A stretch of 12,171 nucleotides of DNA, from NCBI GenBank assembly GCA_910587275.1, contig CAJUMD010000102.1, positions 1 to 12,171 of the forward strand, in the 5' to 3' direction. Positions within the stretch are counted from its first letter, which is position 1. Each line of letters opens with the position of its first letter. The notes beneath the pieces were generated by a model that was not told where the DNA came from, searched no databases, and was given only the letters and a program-made list of their open reading frames with translations. The position numbers and the translations under genes are program-made. This document shows positions 4,881-12,171 of the stretch, piece by piece. Origin of the DNA: an uncultured Kineothrix sp. Its GTDB lineage: Bacteria; Bacillota; Clostridia; Lachnospirales; Lachnospiraceae.

Positions 4881-5879
4881 ATGGATTTAAAAGGACGGGA
4901 TTTTTTGAAGCTGTTGGATTTTACGCCGGAAGAAATTAAGTATATGCTGGATTTGGCGGCAGATTTGAAGGCGAAGAAGAAAAAGGGAATCCTTACTCCG
5001 TGGCACCGGGGTAAGAACGTGGCGCTGATTTTTGAAAAAACAAGCACGAGGACACGGTGTGCGTTTGAAGTGGCGGCACATGATTTGGGAATGGGGACGA
5101 CATATCTCGACCCGTCGGGTTCCCAGATTGGCAAGAAGGAGAGCATTGCGGATACGGCAAGGGTGCTGGGAGGAATGTTTGAAGGCATCGAGTACCGCGG
5201 GTTCGGGCAGGAAATCGTGGACGAGCTGGCAAAATATGCGCCGGTTCCGGTTTGGAACGGGCTGACCAATGAATTCCATCCCACACAGATGCTGGCGGAC
5301 CTGCTCACTATTAAGGAGCATTTCGGCAGGCTGGAAGGGGTGAAGCTGACGTATATGGGCGATGCCCGTTATAATATGGGTAATTCCCTGATGGTGGCAT
5401 GTGCGAAAATGGGAATGCATTTTGCGGCATGTACGTCCGGAAAATATTTCCCTGAAAAACGATTGGTGGAGGAGTGTAAGAAAATTGCGGAACAGACGGG
5501 CGGTTCCATCCTGCTGACGGAGGATGTAAAGGAAGGGACGAAGGATGCAGACGTGGTTTACACGGATGTATGGGTGTCAATGGGAGAACCGGACGAGGTA
5601 TGGACGGAGCGTATCCGAGATCTTTCGCCCTATCAGGTGAACGGGGCGGCAATGGCGAACGCGAAAGCAGATGCGGTATTCATGCACTGTCTCCCCGCTT
5701 TCCATGATTTGAAAACCAAAATCGGAAAGGAAATGGGAGAGAAGTTCGGAATCACCGAAATGGAGGTTACGGATGAGGTCTTTGAGTCGAAGGCATCTAT
5801 CGTGTTTGAGGAAGCGGAAAACCGTATGCATACCATAAAGGCAGTAATGGCGGCTACCCTGGGGGTGCCGGAGGAATAA
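4881..5879 (+). CDS. argF: Ornithine carbamoyltransferase
   Basis: OTC joins carbamoyl phosphate and ornithine to give citrulline, a step of arginine synthesis. The 332-residue protein has every family hallmark: the carbamoyl-phosphate loop 'STRTR' (55-59), 'HPTQ' (133-136), the ornithine-side loop 'DVWVSMGE' (229-236), the active-site 'HCLP' (269-272), and a C-terminal 'ENRMHTIKA' with the conserved Arg. The frame stays open upstream to 4701, but the ATG at 4881 has AGGAGG (4866-4871) with 9 bases of spacing and begins where homologues do. Length and the 'DVKEGTKDADVVYTDVWVSMGEPDEVW' type of region resemble the E. coli ArgF/ArcB subgroup rather than the shorter Bacillus ArgF. No arcA or arcC gene is nearby, so I favour the biosynthetic role; a catabolic role is not excluded. 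birA follows after 4 bases. Confidence 0.94.
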   Translation: MDLKGRDFLKLLDFTPEEIKYMLDLAADLKAKKKKGILTPWHRGKNVALIFEKTSTRTRCAFEVAAHDLGMGTTYLDPSGSQIGKKESIADTARVLGGMFEGIEYRGFGQEIVDELAKYAPVPVWNGLTNEFHPTQMLADLLTIKEHFGRLEGVKLTYMGDARYNMGNSLMVACAKMGMHFAACTSGKYFPEKRLVEECKKIAEQTGGSILLTEDVKEGTKDADVVYTDVWVSMGEPDEVWTERIRDLSPYQVNGAAMANAKADAVFMHCLPAFHDLKTKIGKEMGEKFGITEMEVTDEVFESKASIVFEEAENRMHTIKAVMAATLGVPEE

Positions 5880-5883
5880 GGGG

Positions 5884-6870
5884 ATGGCAATGAAAACGGA
5901 AATATTGACCCTTTTGCGGGAAAGCGGCGACTATATATCCGGTCAGGAGCTTTGCAACCGTTTCGGCGTATCAAGGACGGCGGTATGGAAAGTGATGAAG
6001 CAGTTGAAGGAAGAAGGGTATATTATAGAGGCGGTGCAGAATAAGGGCTACCGGATGACGGAGAACCCGGACGTGTTCTCTACCAGCGAGTTAAAGAGCC
6101 GTATCCGCAACCGCTGGGCGGGCAGGGAATTATATTTTTACGGGGAAACCGGCTCCACCAATACGGATGCGAAGCGTTTGGGGGAAGAAGGCGCTTCCCA
6201 CGGTACGGTGGTGGCTGCCGACATGCAGACTGCCGGGAGGGGTAGACGGGGGCGCACCTGGGAGTCCCCTGCCGGAAGGGATATTTATTTTACGATTCTG
6301 CTGCGGCCGGAATTTGCGCCGGATAAGGCAGCAGGACTGACGCTTGTCATGGCGCTTGCCGTGGCGCTTGCCGTGGAGGATAAGTGCGGCGTGGAGGCAG
6401 GCATCAAATGGCCCAATGACGTGGTGGTGAACGGGAAGAAAATCTGCGGCATCCTGACAGAGATGACTGTGGAAACCGATTATATCCAGCATGTCGTAAC
6501 CGGCGTGGGAATTAATGTCAATATGGACTCCATACCGGAAGAAATAAGGGAATCGGCGACTTCCCTTTTCCTCGAAAGCGGGAAGAAGACGGCGCGGGCG
6601 GAGCTTTTGCAGGCAGTGCTTGAGAGGTTTGAGGAATATTACGGGAAATATGCGGCGGATTTGGGCATGGATTCCATGCTGGAAGAATACAATGCCCATT
6701 TGGTCAACCGGAACCGGCAGGTGCGGGTACTGGACCCGAAAGGCGAATGGGAAGGCGTGGCAAAGGGAATCAATGCTTCGGGGGAGCTGTTGGTGGAAAA
6801 TTCTGCCGGACGGACCGTGGAAGTATATGCGGGCGAGGTGTCGGTAAGGGGGTTGTACGGTTATGTGTAA
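5884..6870 (+). CDS. birA: Bifunctional biotin-protein ligase and biotin operon repressor
   Basis: BirA activates biotin with ATP to biotinyl-AMP and attaches it to a lysine of biotin-dependent carboxylases; group II enzymes also bind DNA as a biotin-responsive repressor. This 328-residue protein is group II: an N-terminal winged helix (about residues 4-60, helix-turn-helix near 'ISGQELCNRFGVSRTAVWK'), a catalytic core with 'GSTNTDA' (90-96), the biotin-binding loop 'GRGRRGR' (118-124) and 'KWPNDV' (175-180), then 'GVGINVN' (207-213), and a C-terminal SH3-like domain (about 280-325). The gene begins 4 bases after argF. The ATG at 5884 has GGAGG 9 bases upstream, and the ATG at 5890 has AAGGGG 6 bases upstream, so the start is uncertain by two codons. 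It sits with no biotin synthesis gene, so its operator targets lie elsewhere. Confidence 0.95.
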   Translation: MAMKTEILTLLRESGDYISGQELCNRFGVSRTAVWKVMKQLKEEGYIIEAVQNKGYRMTENPDVFSTSELKSRIRNRWAGRELYFYGETGSTNTDAKRLGEEGASHGTVVAADMQTAGRGRRGRTWESPAGRDIYFTILLRPEFAPDKAAGLTLVMALAVALAVEDKCGVEAGIKWPNDVVVNGKKICGILTEMTVETDYIQHVVTGVGINVNMDSIPEEIRESATSLFLESGKKTARAELLQAVLERFEEYYGKYAADLGMDSMLEEYNAHLVNRNRQVRVLDPKGEWEGVAKGINASGELLVENSAGRTVEVYAGEVSVRGLYGYV

Positions 6871-7222
6871 TACATTCGGGGAAAAGGAAGAAGGCGGGCG
6901 CACGGTACTCTGCGGGGCCAACGCCTATGAGAAGAAATATTATTTTAACCGGAAATTTGACGGCATTCCCCCTTCCATCAAGGACGAGCTGCATATTATC
7001 TGTGTGCTTTTTACGGAAGAAGTGGGGGGGATTTTTACCATCGTATTTGAAAAGGACGGGAGCATCGTCATGGAGACGGATTTTGCCCCGGATGATTTCC
7101 TTTACGATGAAATCAGCAGCGGTTTGATGGTGCGTGAGGTGCGCCGGAACCGGCAGGAATTGTTTGAAGCGCTGCAGCTTTATTACCGTGTGTTCGTCCT
7201 GCATGAACAGATGGACGTGTAG
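6863..7222 (+). CDS. Small conserved-looking protein of unknown function (possibly DUF6145)
   Basis: This 119-residue protein has no signal peptide or membrane segment. After a variable start it reads 'VLCGANAYEKKYYFN', then 'LHIICVLFTEEVGGIFTIVFEKDG', an acidic 'DDFLYDEI', and a helical C-terminal half 'NRQELFEALQLYYRVFVL'. From memory this resembles a short Clostridia family annotated as DUF6145, but I cannot confirm it here. Its ATG overlaps the birA stop by 8 bases, with AAGGGGG (6846-6852) 10 bases upstream, indicating translational coupling. coaX follows after 68 bases. Being inside a cofactor and RNA-modification run gives no clear function, and I assign none. Confidence 0.8.
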   Translation: MCNTFGEKEEGGRTVLCGANAYEKKYYFNRKFDGIPPSIKDELHIICVLFTEEVGGIFTIVFEKDGSIVMETDFAPDDFLYDEISSGLMVREVRRNRQELFEALQLYYRVFVLHEQMDV

Positions 7223-7290
7223 ACGTAGGCGGGCTGGTTTGCAAAAGCATAATGCAGGGACACAGGGATGGAAAAAGGTGGAAAACAGGT

Positions 7291-8070
7291 ATGGGACAGA
7301 TGTTACTGGTAATTGATGTTGGGAATACGAATATGACGTTCGGGGTGTACCGTGGGCAGGAACTGGTGACCACGTTCCGGCTGACGACCAAGCAGCCGAG
7401 GACTTCGGATGAGTACGGAATCAGCATTACGGAATTGCTGCGCATGAACGGTGTGTCTAAGGAGGATTTGGAGGGAACGATTATTGCCAGCGTCGTGCCG
7501 AACGTGATGCATGCGCTGACGGGCGCCGTGACCAGGTATTTGGATACGCCGCCGGTCATTGTGGGTCCGGGGGTGAAGACGGGGCTTAAGATTACCACGG
7601 AGAACCCAAGACAGATCGGTTCGGACCGTATCGTGGATGCGGTGGCTGCCTATGAACGGTACGGCGGTCCGGTTTTGGTAATTGATTTTGGGACGGCGAC
7701 TACCTATGATTTGGTGACGGAGGACGGCTGTTTTGCGGCGGGCATTACCGCGCCGGGTATCCGCATTTCCGCGAAGGCGCTGTGGGGGGAGACGGCACGG
7801 CTGCCGGAAGTGGAGATTAAGAAACCGAAATCCATTTTGGCGCAGGAGACGGTTTCCAGTATGCAGGCAGGACTTGTTTACGGACAAATCGGGCAGACAG
7901 AGTATATTGTCAGCCAGGTAAAGAAAGAGAGCGGCTATAAGGATTTAAAAGTAGTGGCGACAGGGGGACTTGGAAGGCTGATTTCGGAGGAAACGGAAAG
8001 CATCCAGACGTATAACAGTACGCTGACGCTGGACGGTCTCCGGATTATTTATGGGAAAAACAGGAAGTAG
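7291..8070 (+). CDS. coaX: Type III pantothenate kinase
   Basis: CoaX phosphorylates pantothenate, the first step of coenzyme A synthesis; the type III enzyme is insensitive to CoA feedback and needs a monovalent cation. The 259-residue protein shows the ASKHA-fold signatures: phosphate-1 'IDVGNTN' (8-14), 'SVVPNV' (67-72), the catalytic 'GSDR' with Asp112 (110-113), phosphate-2 'IDFGTATTYD' (131-140), and 'ATGGLG' (223-228) near the C-terminus. An upstream in-frame ATG at 7252 would add 13 residues with no family match. The ATG at 7291 has AAGGTGG (7275-7281) 9 bases before it; an ATG at 7300 is also possible. dusB starts 3 bases after the stop, so the two are surely cotranscribed. Confidence 0.95.
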   Translation: MGQMLLVIDVGNTNMTFGVYRGQELVTTFRLTTKQPRTSDEYGISITELLRMNGVSKEDLEGTIIASVVPNVMHALTGAVTRYLDTPPVIVGPGVKTGLKITTENPRQIGSDRIVDAVAAYERYGGPVLVIDFGTATTYDLVTEDGCFAAGITAPGIRISAKALWGETARLPEVEIKKPKSILAQETVSSMQAGLVYGQIGQTEYIVSQVKKESGYKDLKVVATGGLGRLISEETESIQTYNSTLTLDGLRIIYGKNRK

Positions 8071-8073
8071 GGT

Positions 8074-9069
8074 ATGGCAGAACAGTATTTACGGCAATTG
8101 GATATCGGGGGAGTGAAGCTCCCCAACAATGTGGTGCTGGCTCCCATGGCAGGCGTGACCGACCTGCCTTTCCGACTATTGTGTGCGGAACAGGGGGCAG
8201 GGCTTATGTGCATGGAAATGGTCAGCGCGAAGGCGGTTATGTACCATAACAGGAATACGGAATCCCTGCTTACCATCCACCCCAAGGAGCATCCGGTGTC
8301 CCTGCAGCTTTTTGGCTCCGACCCCGACATTATCAGCGGAATGGCAAAAAGGCTGGAGGAGGAAGGAAGGACATTTGACCTGTTGGACATTAACATGGGC
8401 TGTCCGGTACCGAAGGTTGTGAATAACGGGGAAGGCTCCGCGCTGATGAAGAATCCTGCGTTGGCAGGGGAAATCGTGGAAAAGACGGTGAAGGCGATCT
8501 GTAAACCGGTCACGGTGAAAATACGTAAGGGTTTTGACGACGGGCATGTGAACGCGGTGGAAATTGCAAAGGCCGCGGAGTGTGCGGGGGCTGCCGCGGT
8601 AGCGGTACACGGCAGGACGAGGGAGCAGTTTTATGCGGGCAATGCGGACTGGGAGATCATTGCCAGAGTCAAGCGGGCGGTTAAGATTCCGGTCATTGGG
8701 AACGGTGATGTGACGGACGGGGAATCCGCCCGCCGCATGATGGAGGAAACGGGCTGCGACGGCGTAATGGTAGGGCGTGCGGCAAGGGGAAACCCATGGA
8801 TTTTCCGGGAAATCAAGGCATATCTGGCTGGCGGTATTCTGCCGGAGCGCCCTTCCGCGGAAGAAGTGCGGGAAACGGTGCTGCGCCATGCCGCCCTTTT
8901 GTTAGAGTATAAAGGGGAATATACGGGCATACGGGAAATGCGTAAGCATGTGTCCTGGTACACCGCCGGTTATCCCCATTCGGCAAAAATGCGTGGGCGG
9001 ATGAATGAAATGGAAAGTATGGAAGATTTGAAAGAGGCCATTGCGGAGGCATTTTCCCGGACGGTTTAA
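8074..9069 (+). CDS. dusB: tRNA-dihydrouridine synthase (DusB type)
   Basis: This enzyme uses FMN and NADPH to reduce specific uridines in tRNA to dihydrouridine. The 331-residue protein has a TIM-barrel N-terminal domain and a helical C-terminal domain. Motifs seen are 'APMAGVTD' (23-30), the catalytic Cys110 in 'NMGCPVPKV', 'HGRTREQFY' (179-187) and the phosphate-binding 'GNGDV' (209-213) and 'GRAARGNPW' (234-242). The C-terminal 'MRKHVSWYTAGYP' is typical of the DusB branch in Firmicutes. Spacing from coaX is 3 bases. Which uridines are modified cannot be read from sequence. Confidence 0.94.
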   Translation: MAEQYLRQLDIGGVKLPNNVVLAPMAGVTDLPFRLLCAEQGAGLMCMEMVSAKAVMYHNRNTESLLTIHPKEHPVSLQLFGSDPDIISGMAKRLEEEGRTFDLLDINMGCPVPKVVNNGEGSALMKNPALAGEIVEKTVKAICKPVTVKIRKGFDDGHVNAVEIAKAAECAGAAAVAVHGRTREQFYAGNADWEIIARVKRAVKIPVIGNGDVTDGESARRMMEETGCDGVMVGRAARGNPWIFREIKAYLAGGILPERPSAEEVRETVLRHAALLLEYKGEYTGIREMRKHVSWYTAGYPHSAKMRGRMNEMESMEDLKEAIAEAFSRTV

Positions 9070-9150
9070 GGGGTGTGTAAGAAGGGGGCAGTCAACAACC
9101 CCGTTGCCCGCGGGAATAAAAGGGAGGAATAGTTGCAGGAGTATTTTCAT

Positions 9151-9276
9151 ATGCTGATTACTGTGAAAGCAAGCGGAGCGGGCATGGCATATGGAAATGG
9201 AAGAAAACGAAAAGAAAGCCAGGAGAAAATCCGGATTCGGAAGCGGAACGGAAAACATAAGGATGTTGTATTTTAG
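9151..9276 (+). CDS. Candidate short ORF overlapping the next gene's 5' end
   Basis: An ATG at 9151 with CAGGAG (9136-9141) 9 bases upstream opens 41 codons ending at TAG 9274-9276. The product starts MLITVKASGAG and is strongly basic afterwards (many Lys and Arg). It lies in a different frame from the 9191 ORF and overlaps it by 86 bases. Its ribosome binding site is better than that of the longer ORF, so it may be a leader peptide or part of a translational coupling device. I do not recognise the peptide. Confidence 0.3.
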   Translation: MLITVKASGAGMAYGNGRKRKESQEKIRIRKRNGKHKDVVF

Positions 9277-9997
9277 CTTAAAGGAAGGGGAGAGCGCGAA
9301 AGCCCACTGGTGGAGCAGGATGGCGCTTCCGCTTTCGGAAATCGGCATGGGGGAGACGGGGAAGCTGTTATGTTGTCCGGTGCCGGAATATTATGTGGGA
9401 AAGCGCGCCTGGGGGGAAGAACGGCTGACGGAAAGCCTGAACGGCCTGATTCACAGGGCAGCGTGTGCGGAATATTATTTGCAGCCGGAGCTGGCGGGAA
9501 TAATCGGAATCCGGGAACCGGTGTTTCCGCCTTTCCTCCTGCTTGATGTGCTGCTGCGGCAGGTACCCTGCATGGAATACGTCTGCTGCATCGGCTGGGA
9601 AGGGGAGCAGGATCTTTTGCGGGAGCTTTTGGAGCCGTATCTTCCGAGAATCAATCATGTGCGTGTGATTTCGGGGAACCCGCAGGCATACGGGGAATTC
9701 GGGGAATATATTTACGGGGAATTCGGGATTCCCATGGCATGTACCGCCTCGCTTGACAAAAGTGCGGGCAGGGACGGGAAGACCGTGATATTGGACATTG
9801 AAAGGAATTACCGGATTCCGTGGTCCGCCTGCCCTGCCGGGGCAGTGTATGTGGATTTCTGGTCGGTGGCGGAAAAGGAAAAACTGCTCGGGAAATTCCG
9901 CAGGGACGTGAAATATTTATCTGTTGTAAAATTTCTTGACACTATTGCGAAAAATGGGTACAATAGTACAGTTAATTGGTCTAGTGGAATAAAATGA
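9191..9997 (+). CDS. Unrecognised soluble protein between dusB and greA
   Basis: I do not recognise this 268-residue protein. It has a charged N-terminus (about residues 1-24), then 'RMLYFSLKEGESAKAHWWSRM', several Cys (61, 62, 92, 127, 132, 133, 184, 214), and a central helix-rich part. Between about 127 and 225 it alternates strands and loops: 'YVCCIGWEGEQDLLRELLEPYL', 'VRVISG', 'KTVILDIERNY', 'AVYVDFWS'. No signal peptide or clear membrane helix is seen. The ATG at 9191 has only GGAG at 12 bases. Starts at 9197 or at Met25 (9263) are possible, the latter just before the stop of the overlapping short ORF. Codon use is like that of its neighbours, so recent transfer is unlikely. The last 20 codons contain the greA promoter. 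Confidence 0.7.
   Translation: MEMEENEKKARRKSGFGSGTENIRMLYFSLKEGESAKAHWWSRMALPLSEIGMGETGKLLCCPVPEYYVGKRAWGEERLTESLNGLIHRAACAEYYLQPELAGIIGIREPVFPPFLLLDVLLRQVPCMEYVCCIGWEGEQDLLRELLEPYLPRINHVRVISGNPQAYGEFGEYIYGEFGIPMACTASLDKSAGRDGKTVILDIERNYRIPWSACPAGAVYVDFWSVAEKEKLLGKFRRDVKYLSVVKFLDTIAKNGYNSTVNWSSGIK
9936..9964 (+). promoter_or_regulatory. Strong sigma-A-type promoter for greA-lysS, inside the upstream ORF
   Basis: A perfect TTGACA (9936-9941) and TACAAT (9959-9964, five of six matches) are 17 bases apart. Transcription would begin near 9971, giving a leader of about 143 nt before greA. The promoter lies within the last 21 codons of the 9191-9997 ORF, so the DNA serves both as coding sequence and as promoter. 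Confidence 0.8.
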
Positions 9998-10113
9998 AAG
10001 TTAAAACAAGAACGAAAATAAAAGGGTAACAGGTTCCGCAGGGTGCCTATCGGGCAGGGGATGCGGGATGGAAAACATAAAATACGGGTCTGTGAAAGGA
10101 GCGGGAATATTCC

Positions 10114-10599
10114 ATGGAAGAAAAGAAGAATATTTTGACTTATGAGGGATTGAAAAAGTATGAGGATGAGCTTCACGAGCTGAAAGTGGTAAAAAGGCAG
10201 GAAGTAGCGCAGAAGATTAAGGAAGCCAGGGAGCAGGGCGACCTGTCTGAGAATGCGGAATACGATGCGGCAAAAGACGAACAGCGGGACATCGAGGCGC
10301 GAATCGAGGAGCTGGAGAAAATTTTAAAGAACGCGGAAGTCGTTGTTGAGGATGAAGTGGATTTGGACAAAATCAACATTGGCTGTAAGGTAAAGATTTT
10401 GGACATGGAGTACAATGAGGAACTGGAATATAAGATTGTCGGTTCCACCGAAGCGAACAGCCTGAAAGGAAAGATTTCCAATGAGTCGCCGGTGGGGAAA
10501 GCCTTGATTGGTGCAAAAATCGGCGATATGGTGGACGTGGAGACACAGGTGGGCGTATTGCAGTATAAGGTATTGGAAATCCAGCGTTCCAGCAATTAA
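10114..10599 (+). CDS. greA: Transcription elongation factor GreA
   Basis: GreA enters the RNA polymerase secondary channel and stimulates cleavage of backtracked transcripts. The 161-residue protein has the N-terminal antiparallel coiled coil (about residues 8-78) with the tip 'GDLSENAEYDAAKD' (42-55) holding the catalytic acidic pair Asp43 and Glu46, then an FKBP-like C-terminal domain (about 84-158). Length is normal. AAAGGAG (10095-10101) is 12 bases before the ATG. lysS follows 48 bases after the stop with no promoter or terminator between, so they form one unit from the promoter at 9936. Confidence 0.97.
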   Translation: MEEKKNILTYEGLKKYEDELHELKVVKRQEVAQKIKEAREQGDLSENAEYDAAKDEQRDIEARIEELEKILKNAEVVVEDEVDLDKINIGCKVKILDMEYNEELEYKIVGSTEANSLKGKISNESPVGKALIGAKIGDMVDVETQVGVLQYKVLEIQRSSN

Positions 10600-10634
10600 T
10601 ATACAAGCTGCCTGCATACAAATATAGGAGAAAA

Positions 10635-10639
10635 AGGAG
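10635..10639 (+). promoter_or_regulatory. Ribosome binding site that decides the lysS start
   Basis: AGGAG (10635-10639) is 8 bases before the GTG at 10648. An in-frame GTG at 10639 overlaps this site, so it cannot be the start. Confidence 0.75.
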
Positions 10640-10647
10640 TGTCAACG

Positions 10648-12156
10648 GTGGGAGAAACACAAAATTCACAAGCGGTAAAAGAGCAGGATATTCATCAGTT
10701 GTTAAAGGTCAGAAGGGAGAAACTGGCCGCACTGCAGGAAAACGGAAAAGACCCTTTCCGGATTACCAAATTTGATGTGACGCACCACAGCGTGGAAATC
10801 AAGGACAATTTTGACGCTTTGGAGGGCAGCACGGTATCCGTTGCCGGACGCATCATGTCCAAGCGCGTGATGGGGAAAGCATCCTTTTGCAACGTACAGG
10901 ATATTGAAGGCAACATCCAGTCCTATGTGGCAAGGGACAACATCGGGGAGGAATCCTATGCGGATTTCAAGAAATATGATGTCGGGGATATCGTGGGTAT
11001 GAAAGGCGAGGTATTTAAGACGAAAACAGGGGAAATCTCCATCCATGCCATGGAGGTGACGCTGCTTTCCAAGAGCCTGCAGATTCTGCCGGAGAAATAC
11101 CACGGACTTGTGAATACGGATATCCGTTACCGTCAAAGATATACGGACCTGATCATGAACGAAGAAGTGAAGACCACGTTCGTGAAGCGTTCACGGATTA
11201 TCAGCTCCATCCGCCGCTATTTGGACGGTTTGGGTTTCCTTGAAGTGGAGACACCCATGTTGGTATCCAATGCAGGCGGTGCTGCGGCAAGACCCTTTGA
11301 AACCCATTACAATGCTTTGGACGAGGACGTAAAGCTGCGCATTTCCCTGGAGTTGTATTTAAAGAGACTGATTGTGGGCGGGATGGAACGTGTGTATGAA
11401 ATCGGGCGCGTATTCCGCAACGAAGGGCTGGATACGAGACATAACCCGGAGTTTACGCTGATGGAACTGTATCAGGCGTATACCGATTATAACGGGATGA
11501 TGGATTTGACGGAAAATATGTTCCGTCATGTAGCACAGGAAGTGTGCGGCACCACAACGGTTTCCTACGGTGGAGTGGAAATCGACTTAGGCAGTCCGTT
11601 TAAGCGTATTACCATGGTGGATGCCGTAAAGGAATATGCAGGTGTGGACTTTGACCGGATTCAGGACACGGAAGAAGCAAAGGCGGTAGCGGACGAAAAA
11701 GGAGTGCATTATGAAGCCCGCCATACGAAGGGGGATATCCTGAATTTATTTTTCGAGGAGTTCGTGGAGGTGCATTTGGTACAGCCGACGTTTGTCATGG
11801 ACCATCCGGTGGAGATATCGCCATTAACGAAGCGTAAGTCGGACAAACCGGATTATGTGGAGCGTTTTGAGTTGTTCATTACCTGCCGTGAGATGTGCAA
11901 CGCATACTCGGAGTTAAACGACCCGATTGACCAGCGCGCACGCTTTGCGGCGCAGGAGGAAGCGTTTGCAGCCGGTGATGAGGAGGCGAACCATACGGAT
12001 GAGGATTTCCTGAATGCGCTGGAAATCGGAATGCCGCCTACCGGTGGAATCGGGTATGGGATTGACAGACTGGTGATGCTTTTGACGGACTCGCCGGCGA
12101 TTAGGGATGTTTTGCTTTTCCCGACGATGAAAACGCTTGGCGGAAAAGACCAGTAA
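10648..12156 (+). CDS. lysS: Lysyl-tRNA synthetase, class II
   Basis: LysS charges tRNA-Lys with lysine. The 502-residue protein has an N-terminal OB-fold anticodon-binding domain (about residues 62-145, 'VSVAGRIMSKRVMGKASFCNVQD') and a class II catalytic domain. This has motif 1 near 'GFLEVETPML' (196-205), motif 2 'YEIGRVFRNEGLDTRHNPEF' (250-269) and motif 3 'GGIGYGIDRLVMLL' (466-479). The lysine-pocket segment reads 'CREMCNAYSELNDP', keeping the Asn, aromatic and Glu that contact substrate. The start is a GTG at 10648, chosen for its ribosome binding site. No T-box leader is present; the gene appears to depend on the greA promoter. It ends 15 bases before the window edge. Confidence 0.97.
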   Translation: MGETQNSQAVKEQDIHQLLKVRREKLAALQENGKDPFRITKFDVTHHSVEIKDNFDALEGSTVSVAGRIMSKRVMGKASFCNVQDIEGNIQSYVARDNIGEESYADFKKYDVGDIVGMKGEVFKTKTGEISIHAMEVTLLSKSLQILPEKYHGLVNTDIRYRQRYTDLIMNEEVKTTFVKRSRIISSIRRYLDGLGFLEVETPMLVSNAGGAAARPFETHYNALDEDVKLRISLELYLKRLIVGGMERVYEIGRVFRNEGLDTRHNPEFTLMELYQAYTDYNGMMDLTENMFRHVAQEVCGTTTVSYGGVEIDLGSPFKRITMVDAVKEYAGVDFDRIQDTEEAKAVADEKGVHYEARHTKGDILNLFFEEFVEVHLVQPTFVMDHPVEISPLTKRKSDKPDYVERFELFITCREMCNAYSELNDPIDQRARFAAQEEAFAAGDEEANHTDEDFLNALEIGMPPTGGIGYGIDRLVMLLTDSPAIRDVLLFPTMKTLGGKDQ

Positions 12157-12171
12157 AATCAAGGGTTTGCG

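Noticed and set aside
4511..5308. Long minus-strand open frame over the argF start and spacer
   Set aside because: It spans the SPFH end, the spacer and the argF 5' half, has no recognisable motif and no ribosome binding site, and the + strand genes fully explain the ends.
9081..9110. Terminator after dusB
   Set aside because: GGGCA/TGCCC can form a 5-pair stem, but the loop is 14 bases and no T-run follows.
10600..10647. T-box or separate promoter for lysS
   Set aside because: Only 48 bases separate it from greA and they contain the ribosome binding site; there is no room for a T-box and no -35/-10 pair.
12050..12171. Lysine-pocket Cys substitutions in LysS as a sign of altered specificity
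   Set aside because: The Gly-to-Cys-like changes flank the pocket (near 11880-11905), but the Asn, aromatic and Glu contacts are kept, and this may simply be the lineage's normal sequence.

Overview
The window reads as ordinary chromosome of a mid-GC Gram-positive anaerobe, most likely a member of the Lachnospiraceae (class Clostridia). I infer this from the gene neighbourhood (coaX, dusB, greA and lysS in a row, with birA just upstream), the purine-rich Shine-Dalgarno sites, a CwlJ/SleB-type hydrolase carrying two bacterial SH3 domains, and a paired NfeD/SPFH module. Every gene I can support lies on the + strand. I saw no rRNA, tRNA, CRISPR array, transposase or phage gene.

Layout. (1) Bases 1-1551: the 3' part of a SpoU/TrmH-family rRNA 2'-O-methyltransferase, then proC (pyrroline-5-carboxylate reductase). 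(2) 1552-1784: an AT-rich control region with a near-consensus promoter, a repeated 13-bp dyad, a direct repeat over the -35 box, and a 9-C tract inside a 5'-UTR stem. It drives a secreted SH3-SH3-hydrolase cell-wall enzyme (1785-2987). That gene ends in a very long, nearly fully paired hairpin (2994-3111). (3) 3146-4590: a promoter followed by an NfeD-like membrane protein and an SPFH (stomatin-like) protein, separated by one base. (4) 4591-4880: a GC-rich, hairpin-studded spacer of unknown role, holding one doubtful 46-codon ORF and a terminator-like stem. (5) 4881-9069: a tight run of ornithine carbamoyltransferase, birA, a small conserved-looking unknown protein, coaX and dusB, with gaps of 68 bases or less and one 8-base overlap. 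(6) 9191-9997: an unknown protein, with a short competing ORF over its 5' end and a strong promoter inside its 3' end. (7) 10114-12156: greA and lysS, read from that internal promoter.

The genes are mostly housekeeping: arginine and proline synthesis (argF-type OTC, proC), cofactor use (biotin ligase/repressor, pantothenate kinase), RNA modification (TrmH-like, DusB), transcript rescue (GreA), lysine charging (LysS) and envelope maintenance (hydrolase, NfeD/SPFH). I did not find a convincing new multi-gene system. The points most worth checking are non-coding: the 118-base hairpin, the dyad pair and C-tract in front of the hydrolase gene, and the structured spacer before argF. The two unrecognised or barely recognised proteins come next.
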